A stretch of DNA of 64,000 nucleotides from Flavobacterium chryseum (GTDB taxonomy: Bacteria > Bacteroidota > Bacteroidia > Flavobacteriales > Flavobacteriaceae). The stretch lies in assembly GCF_004362015.1 (NCBI RefSeq), contig NZ_SNWW01000003.1, positions 248,001 through 312,000 on the forward strand. Reading direction: 5' to 3'. Made by a program: the position numbers and the translations under genes. The notes under the pieces are model-generated. The model did not search any database, was not told where the DNA came from, and saw only the letters and a program-made list of their open reading frames with translations. This document shows, piece by piece, positions 1 through 9,219 of the stretch (its first letter is position 1; each line of letters begins with the position of its first letter).

Positions 1-968
1 GCTCTGTATCCGAAGATTGGTTTACGAGAATTCGTAGCCATAATTTCAGAAACAAGTCCCATTGCAGGTAAGATTACGATGTAAACCTCAGGGTGACCCA
101 AGAACCAGAATAAGTGTTCGAATAATACTGGAGATCCACCTTGATAGTGTAAAACTTCACCAGCAATATAAATATCAGATAAGAAGAATGATGTACCAAA
201 ACTTCTATCGAAAATCAATAATAAAGCAGCAGACAATAATACTGGAAATGAAATAACACCAATAATAGCTGTTACGAAAAATGTCCAGATTGTAAGCGGA
301 AGTCTAGTCATAGACATTCCTTTTGTTCTTAAGTTGATAACTGTTACAATGTAGTTTAAAGATCCCATTAATGAAGATGCAATAAAGATAGCCATTGAAA
401 CTAACCATAAAGTCATACCTGTTCCAGAACCTGGAATTGCTTGTGGTAAAGCACTTAATGGAGGATAAATTGTCCAACCCGCAGAAGCTGGTCCAGCTTC
501 AACAAATAATGAACTCAACATAATTACTGCAGATAAGAAAAACAACCAGTATGAAATCATATTCATAAAACCAGAAGCCATATCTCTAGCTCCAATTTGA
601 AGCGGAATAAGTAAGTTACTAAAAGTACCACTCAAACCAGCTGTCAGTACAAAGAATACCATTATGGTACCGTGAATTGTAACTAAAGCCAAATAAATAT
701 CATTAGCCATTACACCATCTGGTGCAAATTTATCTCCCAATAAAACATTAAAGATTTTGAAAGACTCTTCCGGCCATGCTAATTGCATTCTAAAAAGCAA
801 GGACATTGCAATACCAATTATACCCATAATAATACCGGTAATTAAGTATTGCTTAGCAATCATTTTGTGATCAATACTAAAGATATATTTAGTAATGAAA
901 GTGTCTTTATGATGATGTTCGTGCTCGTGATCGTGTCCGTGATCGTGATCGTGCGCTTCTGCTGACAT
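1..968 (-). CDS. coxA: Cytochrome c oxidase subunit I (partial, 3' end outside window)
   Basis: This is the catalytic haem-copper subunit of an aa3-type terminal oxidase in the inner membrane; it reduces O2 and pumps protons. The start is the ATG at 968, and about 322 residues are present before the window edge. Residues 5-20 are His/Asp/Glu-rich (repeated HDH and HEH). Several hydrophobic helices follow. Near the edge the translation reads FWFLGHPEVYIVILP, the conserved HPEVY motif at the CuB/haem a3 site. The gene follows coxB in the same direction with a 30-bp gap, at the distal end of the act operon. This fits the known ACIII-aa3 supercomplex of Flavobacterium johnsoniae. The stop codon cannot be seen. 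Confidence 0.95.
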   Translation of the reverse strand, partial: MSAEAHDHDHGHDHEHEHHHKDTFITKYIFSIDHKMIAKQYLITGIIMGIIGIAMSLLFRMQLAWPEESFKIFNVLLGDKFAPDGVMANDIYLALVTIHGTIMVFFVLTAGLSGTFSNLLIPLQIGARDMASGFMNMISYWLFFLSAVIMLSSLFVEAGPASAGWTIYPPLSALPQAIPGSGTGMTLWLVSMAIFIASSLMGSLNYIVTVINLRTKGMSMTRLPLTIWTFFVTAIIGVISFPVLLSAALLLIFDRSFGTSFFLSDIYIAGEVLHYQGGSPVLFEHLFWFLGHPEVYIVILPAMGLVSEIMATNSRKPIFGYR

Positions 969-998
969 ATATGTATACTTTAAATTTTCTTAATAATA

Positions 999-2186
999 TT
1001 ATTTCATAGCAACTTTAGCTACAACTGCTTTAGCAGTATCGATAACTGCTTTCACAGTATCTTTAGTAACGCTACTATCTTTAGTTTTCTCAACTCCCTC
1101 AGCTGGTTTTGCAGCAGCCGCAGCCGCTTTAATATCCTGAGCTAAAGTAGTTTTCTCGCTTAACCATTTTTTGTAATCTTCCGGAGAATCAACTACAACT
1201 TTCATTTGCATGTTATAATGAGAAGCTCCACAAATCTTATTACATAATAATAAATAATCAAATGTATAAGGATCTAAAGCTGTACCACCTTTTGCAAGTA
1301 ACTCAGTGCTTTTTTCAGCTCTTAGTTTATTGATATGAGCAACCTTTTCAATCATAAAAGGCAACTCTCTATATTCGGCAGTTGTGTAAGTTGGAATAAA
1401 AGCAAATTCCGTAACCATTCCTGGAACACAGTTCATTTGCGCTCTAAAGTGAGGCATATAAGCTGAGTGTAATACATCCTGAGAACGCATTTTGAAATGT
1501 ATTTTTTTACCTTTTGGAATATGCAACTCAGAAACAATAATATCATCCTGAGCATTAGGATCAGACATATCAACACCTAGTGTATTAATACCTTCGATTA
1601 AACGTACGTTAGCTTTTCCTAAAACATTATCGTTTCCAGCATATCTTGCTGTCCATTTAAATTGTTGAGCGTATAATTCGATTTCGATTACGTCTTCATC
1701 TTTATCAACAAACATAATGTTGTTCCAAGCATATAATCCGTAAAGAATTAAACAAGCTAAAACTACAGATGGAATAATACTCCAGATTGCTTCTAATTTG
1801 TTGCTATCAGCAAAGAATAATGCTTTCTTATCTTTGTTCCCTCTATTTTTAAAAGAAAACCAGTATAATAAACCTTGTGTAATAAATTGAACTACAAAAA
1901 TTAAAACCCAAGTAATATTCATTAAATTATCAACTAAAAGTCCATGCTCTGAAGCAGGAGTATGAAGTGCTAAACCACCCCATTTTAGTAAACCGTAAAT
2001 CGTAAATATATAAATGAAAGCTAAAAAGCCAAACATAATATATCCCTGAACATTATTATCATTATCTGATGCAACCTGTGAATCGTCCGAAGAAGATCCT
2101 ACTTGAGTAAGATCAAATATCTTGGTCAATTGCCACAATGCAACTGCTAATAAAACTAAAACTATAATTACCAACAAACTTGTCAT
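999..2186 (-). CDS. coxB: Cytochrome c oxidase subunit II
   Basis: The 395-residue CuA-bearing subunit passes electrons from cytochrome c domains to subunit I. The N-terminal half has an extra hydrophobic helix at the very start, then further membrane helices separated by a short Ser/Asp-rich stretch. Its C-terminal cupredoxin domain carries the CuA signature LLLCNKICGASHYNMQM, in which Cys-x3-Cys, His and Met are present. The last 60 residues are a low-complexity Lys/Ala-rich tail. At 395 residues it is longer than the classical proteobacterial subunit II, because of the extra N-terminal helices and the tail. It lies 20 bp after actF and 30 bp before coxA, so the oxidase is very probably co-transcribed with ACIII. 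Confidence 0.95.
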   Translation of the reverse strand: MTSLLVIIVLVLLAVALWQLTKIFDLTQVGSSSDDSQVASDNDNNVQGYIMFGFLAFIYIFTIYGLLKWGGLALHTPASEHGLLVDNLMNITWVLIFVVQFITQGLLYWFSFKNRGNKDKKALFFADSNKLEAIWSIIPSVVLACLILYGLYAWNNIMFVDKDEDVIEIELYAQQFKWTARYAGNDNVLGKANVRLIEGINTLGVDMSDPNAQDDIIVSELHIPKGKKIHFKMRSQDVLHSAYMPHFRAQMNCVPGMVTEFAFIPTYTTAEYRELPFMIEKVAHINKLRAEKSTELLAKGGTALDPYTFDYLLLCNKICGASHYNMQMKVVVDSPEDYKKWLSEKTTLAQDIKAAAAAAKPAEGVEKTKDSSVTKDTVKAVIDTAKAVVAKVAMK

Positions 2187-2205
2187 CTGTTTACTTCTTT
2201 AAATA

Positions 2206-3600
2206 TTAATAATGAAAATGTTTACTTTCTTCAATGAAAGGATTTCTTTTTGCCAACAAAGGAGCTTTAGTCAATGCTGTAAATACAACAAAAATAAATA
2301 AACCTAAGAAGAAAAGTATAGATGCAATTTCAGGAACTCCAATAAACCATTTGTCTCCAACTGTACCTGGCATAATCATATTAAAGAAATCAACATAGTG
2401 ACCCAATAAGATAACAGTACCCGCCATTACAATAACCCAGCTAAGACGTTTAAAGTCAGTATTTACTAAAATCAATAATGGGAAAACAAAGTTCATAACC
2501 ACAGCACCAAAGAAAGGTAAGTTATATAATTGAATTCTTGTGATAAAATAAGTAACCTCCTCAGGAATATTTGCATACCAGATCAACATAAATTGAGAAA
2601 ACCATAAGTATGTCCAGAAGATACTAATACCAAACATAAATTTAGCTAAATCATGGATGTGACTAGTGTTTACATATTCTAAATATCCTTTAGATTTTAA
2701 GTATATTGTAACTAATGCAATAGCGGTAATTCCACTTACAAAGAAGGAAGCAAAAACATACCATCCGAATAAAGTACTGAACCAGTGTGGATCAAATGAC
2801 ATAATCCAGTCCCAAGACATAATAGACTCAGAAACAATAAAGAACACTAAGAATCCAGCAGATAATTTAAAGTTCTTTTTGTAATTTAAATCATCATTAG
2901 CTTCGTCTTGAGCTAAACAATTTTTTCTAGAATAATGACGGTATAAATTCCATCCTAATAAAAAGATAGCTGCTCTAGCGATCCAGAAAGGAAAATTTAA
3001 ATAACCATGCTTACCAGCAATAATTTCATCATAATTAGCACTCTTAGGATCTGTAACTCCTTCCCCTAGCCATACAAAAATATGATTAAAGTGTAAACCA
3101 CAAAGAATCAAAATGATAAAAAATATTACAGAAGCCACAGGTAAATAAGCGGTAATTCCTTGCATAACTCTAAATAAAACCGGAGACCAACCTGCCTGAG
3201 CAACTTGTTGAATAGCATAAAATGCTAAAACTCCCATAGAAAGTAGTAAAAAGAAAATACAAGCAACGTACAAAGCAGACCATGGCTTATTTTGCAATTG
3301 GTGCAATACGTGAGTTAAATGTTTTTCATGCTCAGCAGCAGCATTAACTTTTTCATGCTCGCCACCTTTGTGCGATTCATGCGAAGCTTCAGCAGCTTCG
3401 TGGTGTCCAGCTTCTTGATGTGAAGCTTCTGCTGTTGCTTCATGTGCAGCACCATGCGATCCATGTGCATCTGCAGCTAGAATTTTTTCAACTTCTTGAA
3501 TATCTTTAGGAGCAGTTAAAAAACCATATCCAATTCCTAAGACACCAAGTACCATTAGGATGATAGAAAAAGTTTTTAATTTACTTGAAAATGTATACAT
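2206..3600 (-). CDS. actF: Alternative Complex III membrane subunit ActF
   Basis: This is an integral membrane subunit of quinol:cytochrome c/oxidase oxidoreductase (Alternative Complex III), homologous to ActC/NrfD-type helical bundles. I place the start at the ATG at 3600 (MYTFSSKLKT). The longer frame to 3627 starts with TTG and abuts the actE stop. After the first helix (residues 10-30) comes an unusual segment, about residues 45-100, with 13 histidines plus many Glu and Ala. About nine further hydrophobic helices follow. The order actE-actF-coxB is the standard one. The His-rich insert could bind metal, but nothing in the sequence proves that. Confidence 0.92.
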   Translation of the reverse strand: MYTFSSKLKTFSIILMVLGVLGIGYGFLTAPKDIQEVEKILAADAHGSHGAAHEATAEASHQEAGHHEAAEASHESHKGGEHEKVNAAAEHEKHLTHVLHQLQNKPWSALYVACIFFLLLSMGVLAFYAIQQVAQAGWSPVLFRVMQGITAYLPVASVIFFIILILCGLHFNHIFVWLGEGVTDPKSANYDEIIAGKHGYLNFPFWIARAAIFLLGWNLYRHYSRKNCLAQDEANDDLNYKKNFKLSAGFLVFFIVSESIMSWDWIMSFDPHWFSTLFGWYVFASFFVSGITAIALVTIYLKSKGYLEYVNTSHIHDLAKFMFGISIFWTYLWFSQFMLIWYANIPEEVTYFITRIQLYNLPFFGAVVMNFVFPLLILVNTDFKRLSWVIVMAGTVILLGHYVDFFNMIMPGTVGDKWFIGVPEIASILFFLGLFIFVVFTALTKAPLLAKRNPFIEESKHFHY

Positions 3601-3627
3601 ATCTATTACGATCAGTTTGTTCAACAA

Positions 3628-4173
3628 TTATAATTGGCTTTTTAGTTTTAGAACATAGTCAGCAACTAACCAACGTTCGTGGGCACTTAATTGATTTGCA
3701 TGTGAACCCATTGCATTTAAACCATAAGTTTCAACATGAAAGATACTTCCTTCAGTGATTTCTCTGTCTTTATAGCTAGGTACTCCAAGAAATTTTTCTC
3801 TTTCAACCAATTTACCTTTACCGTTTCCAGATGCACCATGGCAACTGATACAATAAATTTCGAAAAGTTCTTTTCCTTTTCCTGAATTTCTTTCGATAGA
3901 ATCCAAAGGAGATTTTAAATTAGCTTTAGCCAATTCATAACCCGCTGTTGAATTTTCATATTCATAAGGTTCAAAACCTCTATTGATAGTTCCTACTACA
4001 GGAAGCTGTCCTTCTTTTCCACCTTTAAATATTTTTGCTTCTGAATAGGTTTCATAACCTACAGACTCATACATATTAGGGAAATACTGATAGTTTGGTG
4101 CCGAATTATTGTGGCAAGATGAAACTAAAATAGTTATACCAACTAAAAGTGTTATTTTATATATCCTTTTCAT
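3628..4173 (-). CDS. actE: Alternative Complex III monohaem cytochrome c lipoprotein ActE
   Basis: The 181-residue protein has a lipoprotein signal (hydrophobic stretch, then SSC at residues 18-20) and one haem c site, YCISCHGASGNGKG, around residue 110. A downstream Met (LNAMGSHANQL) is the likely axial ligand. As ActE it relays electrons from the multihaem ActA toward the oxidase on the periplasmic face. Lipid-anchored ActE is known from the F. johnsoniae complex. It starts 8 bp after actD and ends just before actF, inside one transcription unit. Confidence 0.93.
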   Translation of the reverse strand: MKRIYKITLLVGITILVSSCHNNSAPNYQYFPNMYESVGYETYSEAKIFKGGKEGQLPVVGTINRGFEPYEYENSTAGYELAKANLKSPLDSIERNSGKGKELFEIYCISCHGASGNGKGKLVEREKFLGVPSYKDREITEGSIFHVETYGLNAMGSHANQLSAHERWLVADYVLKLKSQL

Positions 4174-4181
4174 AGCTACAA

Positions 4182-4706
4182 TTAATTCTTTTCAATTACT
4201 TTAACTTCAACTGCTCCTGTACCTTCGAAAAAAGAAACTAGTTCAGATTCGTTATCATTTACAGCAACTTCCATTAAGAAGTGGTCATCTGTTGTTCTTA
4301 CATCAGGATTTTCCGCTTGTTTAAATGGCCATAATCTACTTCTCATATAAAAAGTAATTACCATTAAGTGGGCAGCAAAAAATACTGTCATTTCAAACAT
4401 AATTGGCACAAATGATGGCATATTCTGAATGAAACTAAAACTTGGTTTTCCACCGATATCCTGTGGCCAGTCATGAATCATAATATAACTCATCATGAAT
4501 GTTGCAAAAGATATACCCACACATCCGTATAAGAAAGAACAAATTGCTAATCTTGTAGGTGCTAAACCCATCGCTTTATCCAACCCGTGAACCGGGAATG
4601 GAGTAAAAACTTCCTCAATATGATGATGAGCAGCTCTGGTTTTCTTTACTGCGTCCATCAAAATATCATCGTCATTATAAATGGCGTATATTACTTTATT
4701 ACTCAT
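4182..4706 (-). CDS. actD: Alternative Complex III subunit ActD (DUF3341)
   Basis: The 174-residue DUF3341-type protein has a short soluble N-terminal region with several His (RAAHHHIEEVFTPFPVHGLD), two central transmembrane helices (about residues 55-75 and 105-125) and a soluble tail. ActD is a membrane subunit of ACIII without cofactors. The N-terminal sequence VIYAIYNDDDILMDAV resembles the family's small alpha/beta domain. Its start overlaps the actC stop by 8 bases, which implies translational coupling. Confidence 0.92.
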   Translation of the reverse strand: MSNKVIYAIYNDDDILMDAVKKTRAAHHHIEEVFTPFPVHGLDKAMGLAPTRLAICSFLYGCVGISFATFMMSYIMIHDWPQDIGGKPSFSFIQNMPSFVPIMFEMTVFFAAHLMVITFYMRSRLWPFKQAENPDVRTTDDHFLMEVAVNDNESELVSFFEGTGAVEVKVIEKN

Positions 4707-6099
4707 GATGTGAATCTTTATTTGCTCTTTCTCTAATGTAATTATCTCCTGTTCCTTTCAAAATTGTTTTTACCTCTGCCTGAGCAATTACAGGGAATGT
4801 TCTAGAGTATAATAAAAACAATACAAAGAAGAAACCAATTGTTCCGATGAAAATTCCAATATCAACAAATGTTGGTGAAAACATTGTCCAAGAAGATGGA
4901 AGGTAATCTCTATGCAAAGAAGTAACAATAATTACGAATCTTTCAAACCACATTCCGATGTTTACTACAATCGAAATGATAAATGAGAACATGATACTTG
5001 TTCTTAGTTTCTTAAACCACATAAATTGTGGAGAGAAAACGTTACAAGTCATCATTGACCAGTATGCCCACCAGTAAGGTCCGGTTGCTCTGTTCAAAAA
5101 TGCATATTGCTCATATTCTACACCTGAATACCAAGCTACAAATAACTCAGTAATATAAGCAACCCCAACGATAGAACCTGTAATCATGATTACAATGTTC
5201 ATTAACTCGATATGTTGTAGTGTGATATAAGCTTCAAGGTTAGATACTTTTCTCATAACAATCAACAATGTATTTACCATTGCAAATCCTGAGAATACCG
5301 CTCCTGCAACGAAGTACGGAGGGAAAATTGTTGTATGCCATCCTGGAATTACAGAAGTAGCAAAGTCCATTGATACAATCGTGTGTACAGAAAGTACAAG
5401 TGGTGTAGCTAAACCTGCTAATACCAAAGATACTTCTTCAAAACGCTGCCAGTCTTTTGCTCTTCCACTCCATCCAAAACTTAGGATAGAATAAACTCTT
5501 TTATTGAAAGGTGTTATCGCTCTATCACGTAGCATTGCAAAATCAGGTAATAAACCAGTCCACCAGAAAACTAATGAAACCGAAAGATACGTTGAAATTG
5601 CGAATACGTCCCAAAGCAATGGTGAGTTAAAGTTTACCCATAAAGATCCAAATTGATTTGGAATAGGTAAAACCCAGTATGCTAACCATGGACGTCCCAT
5701 GTGAATAATTGGAAATAAACCTGCTTGAACTACTGAGAAGATAGTCATTGCTTCCGCTGAACGGTTAATAGCCATTCTCCAACGTTGACGGAAAAGTAAT
5801 AATACCGCAGAGATTAATGTACCTGCGTGACCAATACCAACCCACCAAACGAAGTTCGTGATATCCCAAGCCCAACCAACTGTTTTATTTAATCCCCATG
5901 TTCCAATACCGGTAGATACGGTGTAAATTATACAACCTAACCCCCAAAGGAAGGCTATTAATGCGATTGAAAATACAATCCACCAATGTTTATTTGCAGG
6001 ACCTTCAACAGGTGCAGCTACATCTACAGTTACATCGTGATAAGATTTATCACCTATAACTAAAGGTTTTCTAATGGGTGCTTCGTAGTGAGACGACAT
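4699..6099 (-). CDS. actC: Alternative Complex III quinol-binding membrane subunit ActC (NrfD-like)
   Basis: The 466-residue polytopic protein belongs to the NrfD/PsrC family. It begins with a soluble leader (about 40 residues), followed by roughly ten hydrophobic helices in two bundles. In ACIII this subunit sits under the iron-sulphur protein ActB and carries the quinol site, so it is the entry point for electrons from menaquinol. Recognisable stretches include FVWWVGIGHAGTLISA and SVHTIVSMDFATSVIPGWH, typical of ActC. It follows actB by 34 bp and overlaps actD. Confidence 0.94.
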   Translation of the reverse strand: MSSHYEAPIRKPLVIGDKSYHDVTVDVAAPVEGPANKHWWIVFSIALIAFLWGLGCIIYTVSTGIGTWGLNKTVGWAWDITNFVWWVGIGHAGTLISAVLLLFRQRWRMAINRSAEAMTIFSVVQAGLFPIIHMGRPWLAYWVLPIPNQFGSLWVNFNSPLLWDVFAISTYLSVSLVFWWTGLLPDFAMLRDRAITPFNKRVYSILSFGWSGRAKDWQRFEEVSLVLAGLATPLVLSVHTIVSMDFATSVIPGWHTTIFPPYFVAGAVFSGFAMVNTLLIVMRKVSNLEAYITLQHIELMNIVIMITGSIVGVAYITELFVAWYSGVEYEQYAFLNRATGPYWWAYWSMMTCNVFSPQFMWFKKLRTSIMFSFIISIVVNIGMWFERFVIIVTSLHRDYLPSSWTMFSPTFVDIGIFIGTIGFFFVLFLLYSRTFPVIAQAEVKTILKGTGDNYIRERANKDSHHE

Positions 6100-6133
6100 A
6101 ATCCTTTATATGTTTCTTAATTAATAATTTATT

Positions 6134-9100
6134 CTAAGTATTTCTAACTTTAACATGGTAAACCACATTAGGTTTTGTTCCAACATGCTCTAATAAGTGG
6201 TATGATCTTTCATCAGCAGCTAATTTAGCTACTTTACTTTCAGCATCATTAACATCACCAAATATCATTGCTCCAGAAGAACAAGCGTTTGAACAAGCTG
6301 TTTGGAATTCCCCATCAGCAACTGGACGACCTTCATTTTTTGCTTTTAATTTAGTCGCTTGTGTCATTTGAATACACATAGAACATTTTTCCATTACTCC
6401 ACGAGAACGAACGTTTACGTCTGGGTTTAATACCATACGACCTAAATCATCATTCATATGATAATCGAATTCAGTGTTTTTGTTGTACAAGAACCAGTTG
6501 AAACGACGTACTTTATACGGACAGTTGTTTGCACAATAACGAGTACCAACACATCTGTTGTATGCCATATGATTTTGACCTTCACGACCGTGTGATGTTG
6601 CAGCAACAGGACAAACTGTTTCACAAGGTGCGTGATTACAGTGTTGACACATTACCGGCTGAAAAGAAACTTGTGGATTATCCCCAGCTTTTTCCATTTC
6701 ATTAAACGTAGATAATGAACTAGACAAACCAGCAATATTCTCTTTTCTTTCGTTATCACCTGCAAAAGTGCTTTCAGAAGAATAATATCTATCGATACGC
6801 AACCAGTGCATATCACGACTTCTTCTTACCTCTGCTTTTCCTACAACAGGAACGTTATTCTCAGCGTGACAAGCAATAACACATGCTCCACATCCTGTAC
6901 AAGCGTTTAAGTCGATTGAAAGATTAAAGTGATGTCCTGTAGAACGATCAAATGATTCCCATAAATCAACTGTTGTAGCTTCAACTTCCTGGTGATCTAA
7001 AGACACCATTGGTTGTTCATTCCAATGTTCAGCATCTTTGGTGTTAAATATCTCTAAGGTAGTTTCCTTAATGATATCTCCTCTACCCATTAATGTTTTT
7101 TGCCCTTGAACACAAGCAAACTCATGTACTCCATTAGCTTTAGCAATAGAAACAGACTGAACACTATTAAAGTTTTTATATAAAGCGTAAGCATTTAAAC
7201 CTACTTGCATTTCTTCTTTTAAAGCCGCTTTGCGACCATATCCAAGTGCTAAACCAACTGTACCAACAGCTTGTCCTGGCTGAACTATTACTGGAACGTT
7301 TTCTAACTTAGAACCATCAGCAGTAGTAATTGTAGCATAACTTCCGTTTAAACCTCCGTTTGCAACAATTTCATTTGACAATCCAAGGTTTTTAGCATCA
7401 GCATTAGAAACTGTTACATAGTTATCCCAAGAAACTCTTGTAATTGGATCCGGAAACTCTTGCAACCAAGGATTGTTTGCTTGTTGTCCATCACCCATAC
7501 CCGTTTTAGTATACAATACTAATTCGAAATCTCCAGTTGATCTTGATTTTGAAACTGCATTTGCAGCAGCAGAATAATCAAAAGAACCAGCAACTAAACC
7601 AGTAGAGCCAATTACAAAAACACCGTCATGTAATACTTTATTCCAAGAAGAACCAGCAATAATTCCAGCTGAATTAACTTTAAGATAATCGTAAAAATTT
7701 CCGGCAACTCCGTTTAATGATAATAAAACGTCCTGAAATTGTTTTGTATTAAATATAGGGCGAATAGTTGGCTGAGTCAAGCTATAAGTTCCTTTTGTAA
7801 TTTCAACATCTCCCCAAGATTCTAAGTAATGAGGTGCAGGAGCAGCAATTGTAGTAATTGAAGCTGTTTCATCTTCTTTTAAAGAAAAAGCAACTGAAGT
7901 TTTTACTTTTTTCAATCCAGATACAAAAGAAGCTGAATCAGCTAATGTATAAACTGGATTAACACCACTCATGATTAAAGTATGAACACTTCCAGCGTTC
8001 AGATCTTTTATTAATTGAGATACAATAGCATCAGAACCTTTTCTAATTTGTCTTGTACCACCCGTATTAAAAGCTTCACTAGCCAATACCTGATTGATCG
8101 CTAAAACTAATAATTGAGCATTTTTATCTTCAATTCCAGAAACTAAAACTCCTTTAGATCCTGCAGCTTTTAATTGTTGTGCAGCTTTAATAACTTCTGC
8201 TTTGTAAGCAGCGTCTAAAGAAACAGGAACAGAAGCACCGGCAACAATATTATATATTTGAACTAAAGCTTGTTTTTGATTAGCAATAGTCATTGGAACA
8301 CGCTTATCAGCAGCAGCTCCGGATAATGTCATATTTGATTCAAACTGAAAGTGACGAGACATTTTTCCGTTTTGAGGAATACGTCCTTTTGCATATCCAG
8401 CATCGTAGCTACCACCTTGCCAATCTCCTAAGAAATCAGCTCCAACAGAAACGATTAAAGAAGCTTTTGAAAAATCATAATCAACTAAAGCTCTTTCACC
8501 ATAAACCGTTTCAAATGCATCCAATGCGTCAGATGAAGAAACTGCATCATAAACAACATGTTTTGCATTAGGATTTTTAGCTATAAATTCAGCAATTAAT
8601 TTTTCAGTAGATGGACTCGCCAAAGTATTTGTCAACAACACTACTTGCCCACCTTTTGCTTTTGCATCAGCAAGACTTGATTTAATTTTTAAATCAACAG
8701 CAGACCAGCTACTATTTTTTCCATCCAATTTAGGCTCTTTCAAACGCATGCTATCATATAATGACAGTATAGACGCATGAATTCTAGCATTGGCTGAAAA
8801 CTTAGCTCCAGAAATAGTATTGTTATCAATTTTAATTGGACGACCCTCGCGAGTTTTTACCAAAAGATTAGCAAAATCAAAACCATCAAAAACAGTTGTT
8901 GCATAGTAATCTGCAACACCAGGAATGATTTGTTCCGGTTGTAATACGTATGGTATAGACTTGTGAACAGGACCTTCGCAGGCAGCAAGTGTAACAGCTG
9001 CAGTACTAAATCCTACGTACTTTAAAAAGTCACGACGTGAAGTTCCAGATGTTGCTAAAGCATCTGCATTTCCTAAAAATTCATCAGTAGGAATTTCTTC

Positions 9101-9187
9101 AACAAATTCGTTATTTCTAAGCGCCTCAACAATAGAACTATTTTCTAGTTCTTCAACACTTTTCCAGTATTTTTTGTTTGATGACAT
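6134..9187 (-). CDS. actB: Alternative Complex III iron-sulphur protein ActB (Tat-exported)
   Basis: The 1017-residue periplasmic protein has a degenerate molybdopterin-oxidoreductase fold fused to a four-cluster ferredoxin-like C-terminus. A twin-arginine motif SRRDFLK (RR at 51-52) is followed by a lipobox ending at Cys70 (TLAAC), so it should be exported by Tat and lipidated. ActB lipidation is known in the F. johnsoniae complex. The C-terminal third has Cys motifs CTGCGACVIAC, CQHCNHAPCETVC, CVGTRYCANNC and CSMCIQM...CSNAC, binding Fe-S clusters that bridge ActC quinol oxidation to ActA haems. The molybdopterin site is non-functional in this family. It lies 32 bp downstream of actA. Confidence 0.95.
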   Translation of the reverse strand: MSSNKKYWKSVEELENSSIVEALRNNEFVEEIPTDEFLGNADALATSGTSRRDFLKYVGFSTAAVTLAACEGPVHKSIPYVLQPEQIIPGVADYYATTVFDGFDFANLLVKTREGRPIKIDNNTISGAKFSANARIHASILSLYDSMRLKEPKLDGKNSSWSAVDLKIKSSLADAKAKGGQVVLLTNTLASPSTEKLIAEFIAKNPNAKHVVYDAVSSSDALDAFETVYGERALVDYDFSKASLIVSVGADFLGDWQGGSYDAGYAKGRIPQNGKMSRHFQFESNMTLSGAAADKRVPMTIANQKQALVQIYNIVAGASVPVSLDAAYKAEVIKAAQQLKAAGSKGVLVSGIEDKNAQLLVLAINQVLASEAFNTGGTRQIRKGSDAIVSQLIKDLNAGSVHTLIMSGVNPVYTLADSASFVSGLKKVKTSVAFSLKEDETASITTIAAPAPHYLESWGDVEITKGTYSLTQPTIRPIFNTKQFQDVLLSLNGVAGNFYDYLKVNSAGIIAGSSWNKVLHDGVFVIGSTGLVAGSFDYSAAANAVSKSRSTGDFELVLYTKTGMGDGQQANNPWLQEFPDPITRVSWDNYVTVSNADAKNLGLSNEIVANGGLNGSYATITTADGSKLENVPVIVQPGQAVGTVGLALGYGRKAALKEEMQVGLNAYALYKNFNSVQSVSIAKANGVHEFACVQGQKTLMGRGDIIKETTLEIFNTKDAEHWNEQPMVSLDHQEVEATTVDLWESFDRSTGHHFNLSIDLNACTGCGACVIACHAENNVPVVGKAEVRRSRDMHWLRIDRYYSSESTFAGDNERKENIAGLSSSLSTFNEMEKAGDNPQVSFQPVMCQHCNHAPCETVCPVAATSHGREGQNHMAYNRCVGTRYCANNCPYKVRRFNWFLYNKNTEFDYHMNDDLGRMVLNPDVNVRSRGVMEKCSMCIQMTQATKLKAKNEGRPVADGEFQTACSNACSSGAMIFGDVNDAESKVAKLAADERSYHLLEHVGTKPNVVYHVKVRNT

Positions 9188-9219
9188 TGTATATAAATAT
9201 TAAAATCTTAATAATTCGA

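Noticed and set aside
3601..3627. Upstream TTG start for actF
   Set aside because: It would add nine residues unlike the family and abut the actE stop; the ATG at 3600 is a normal start.
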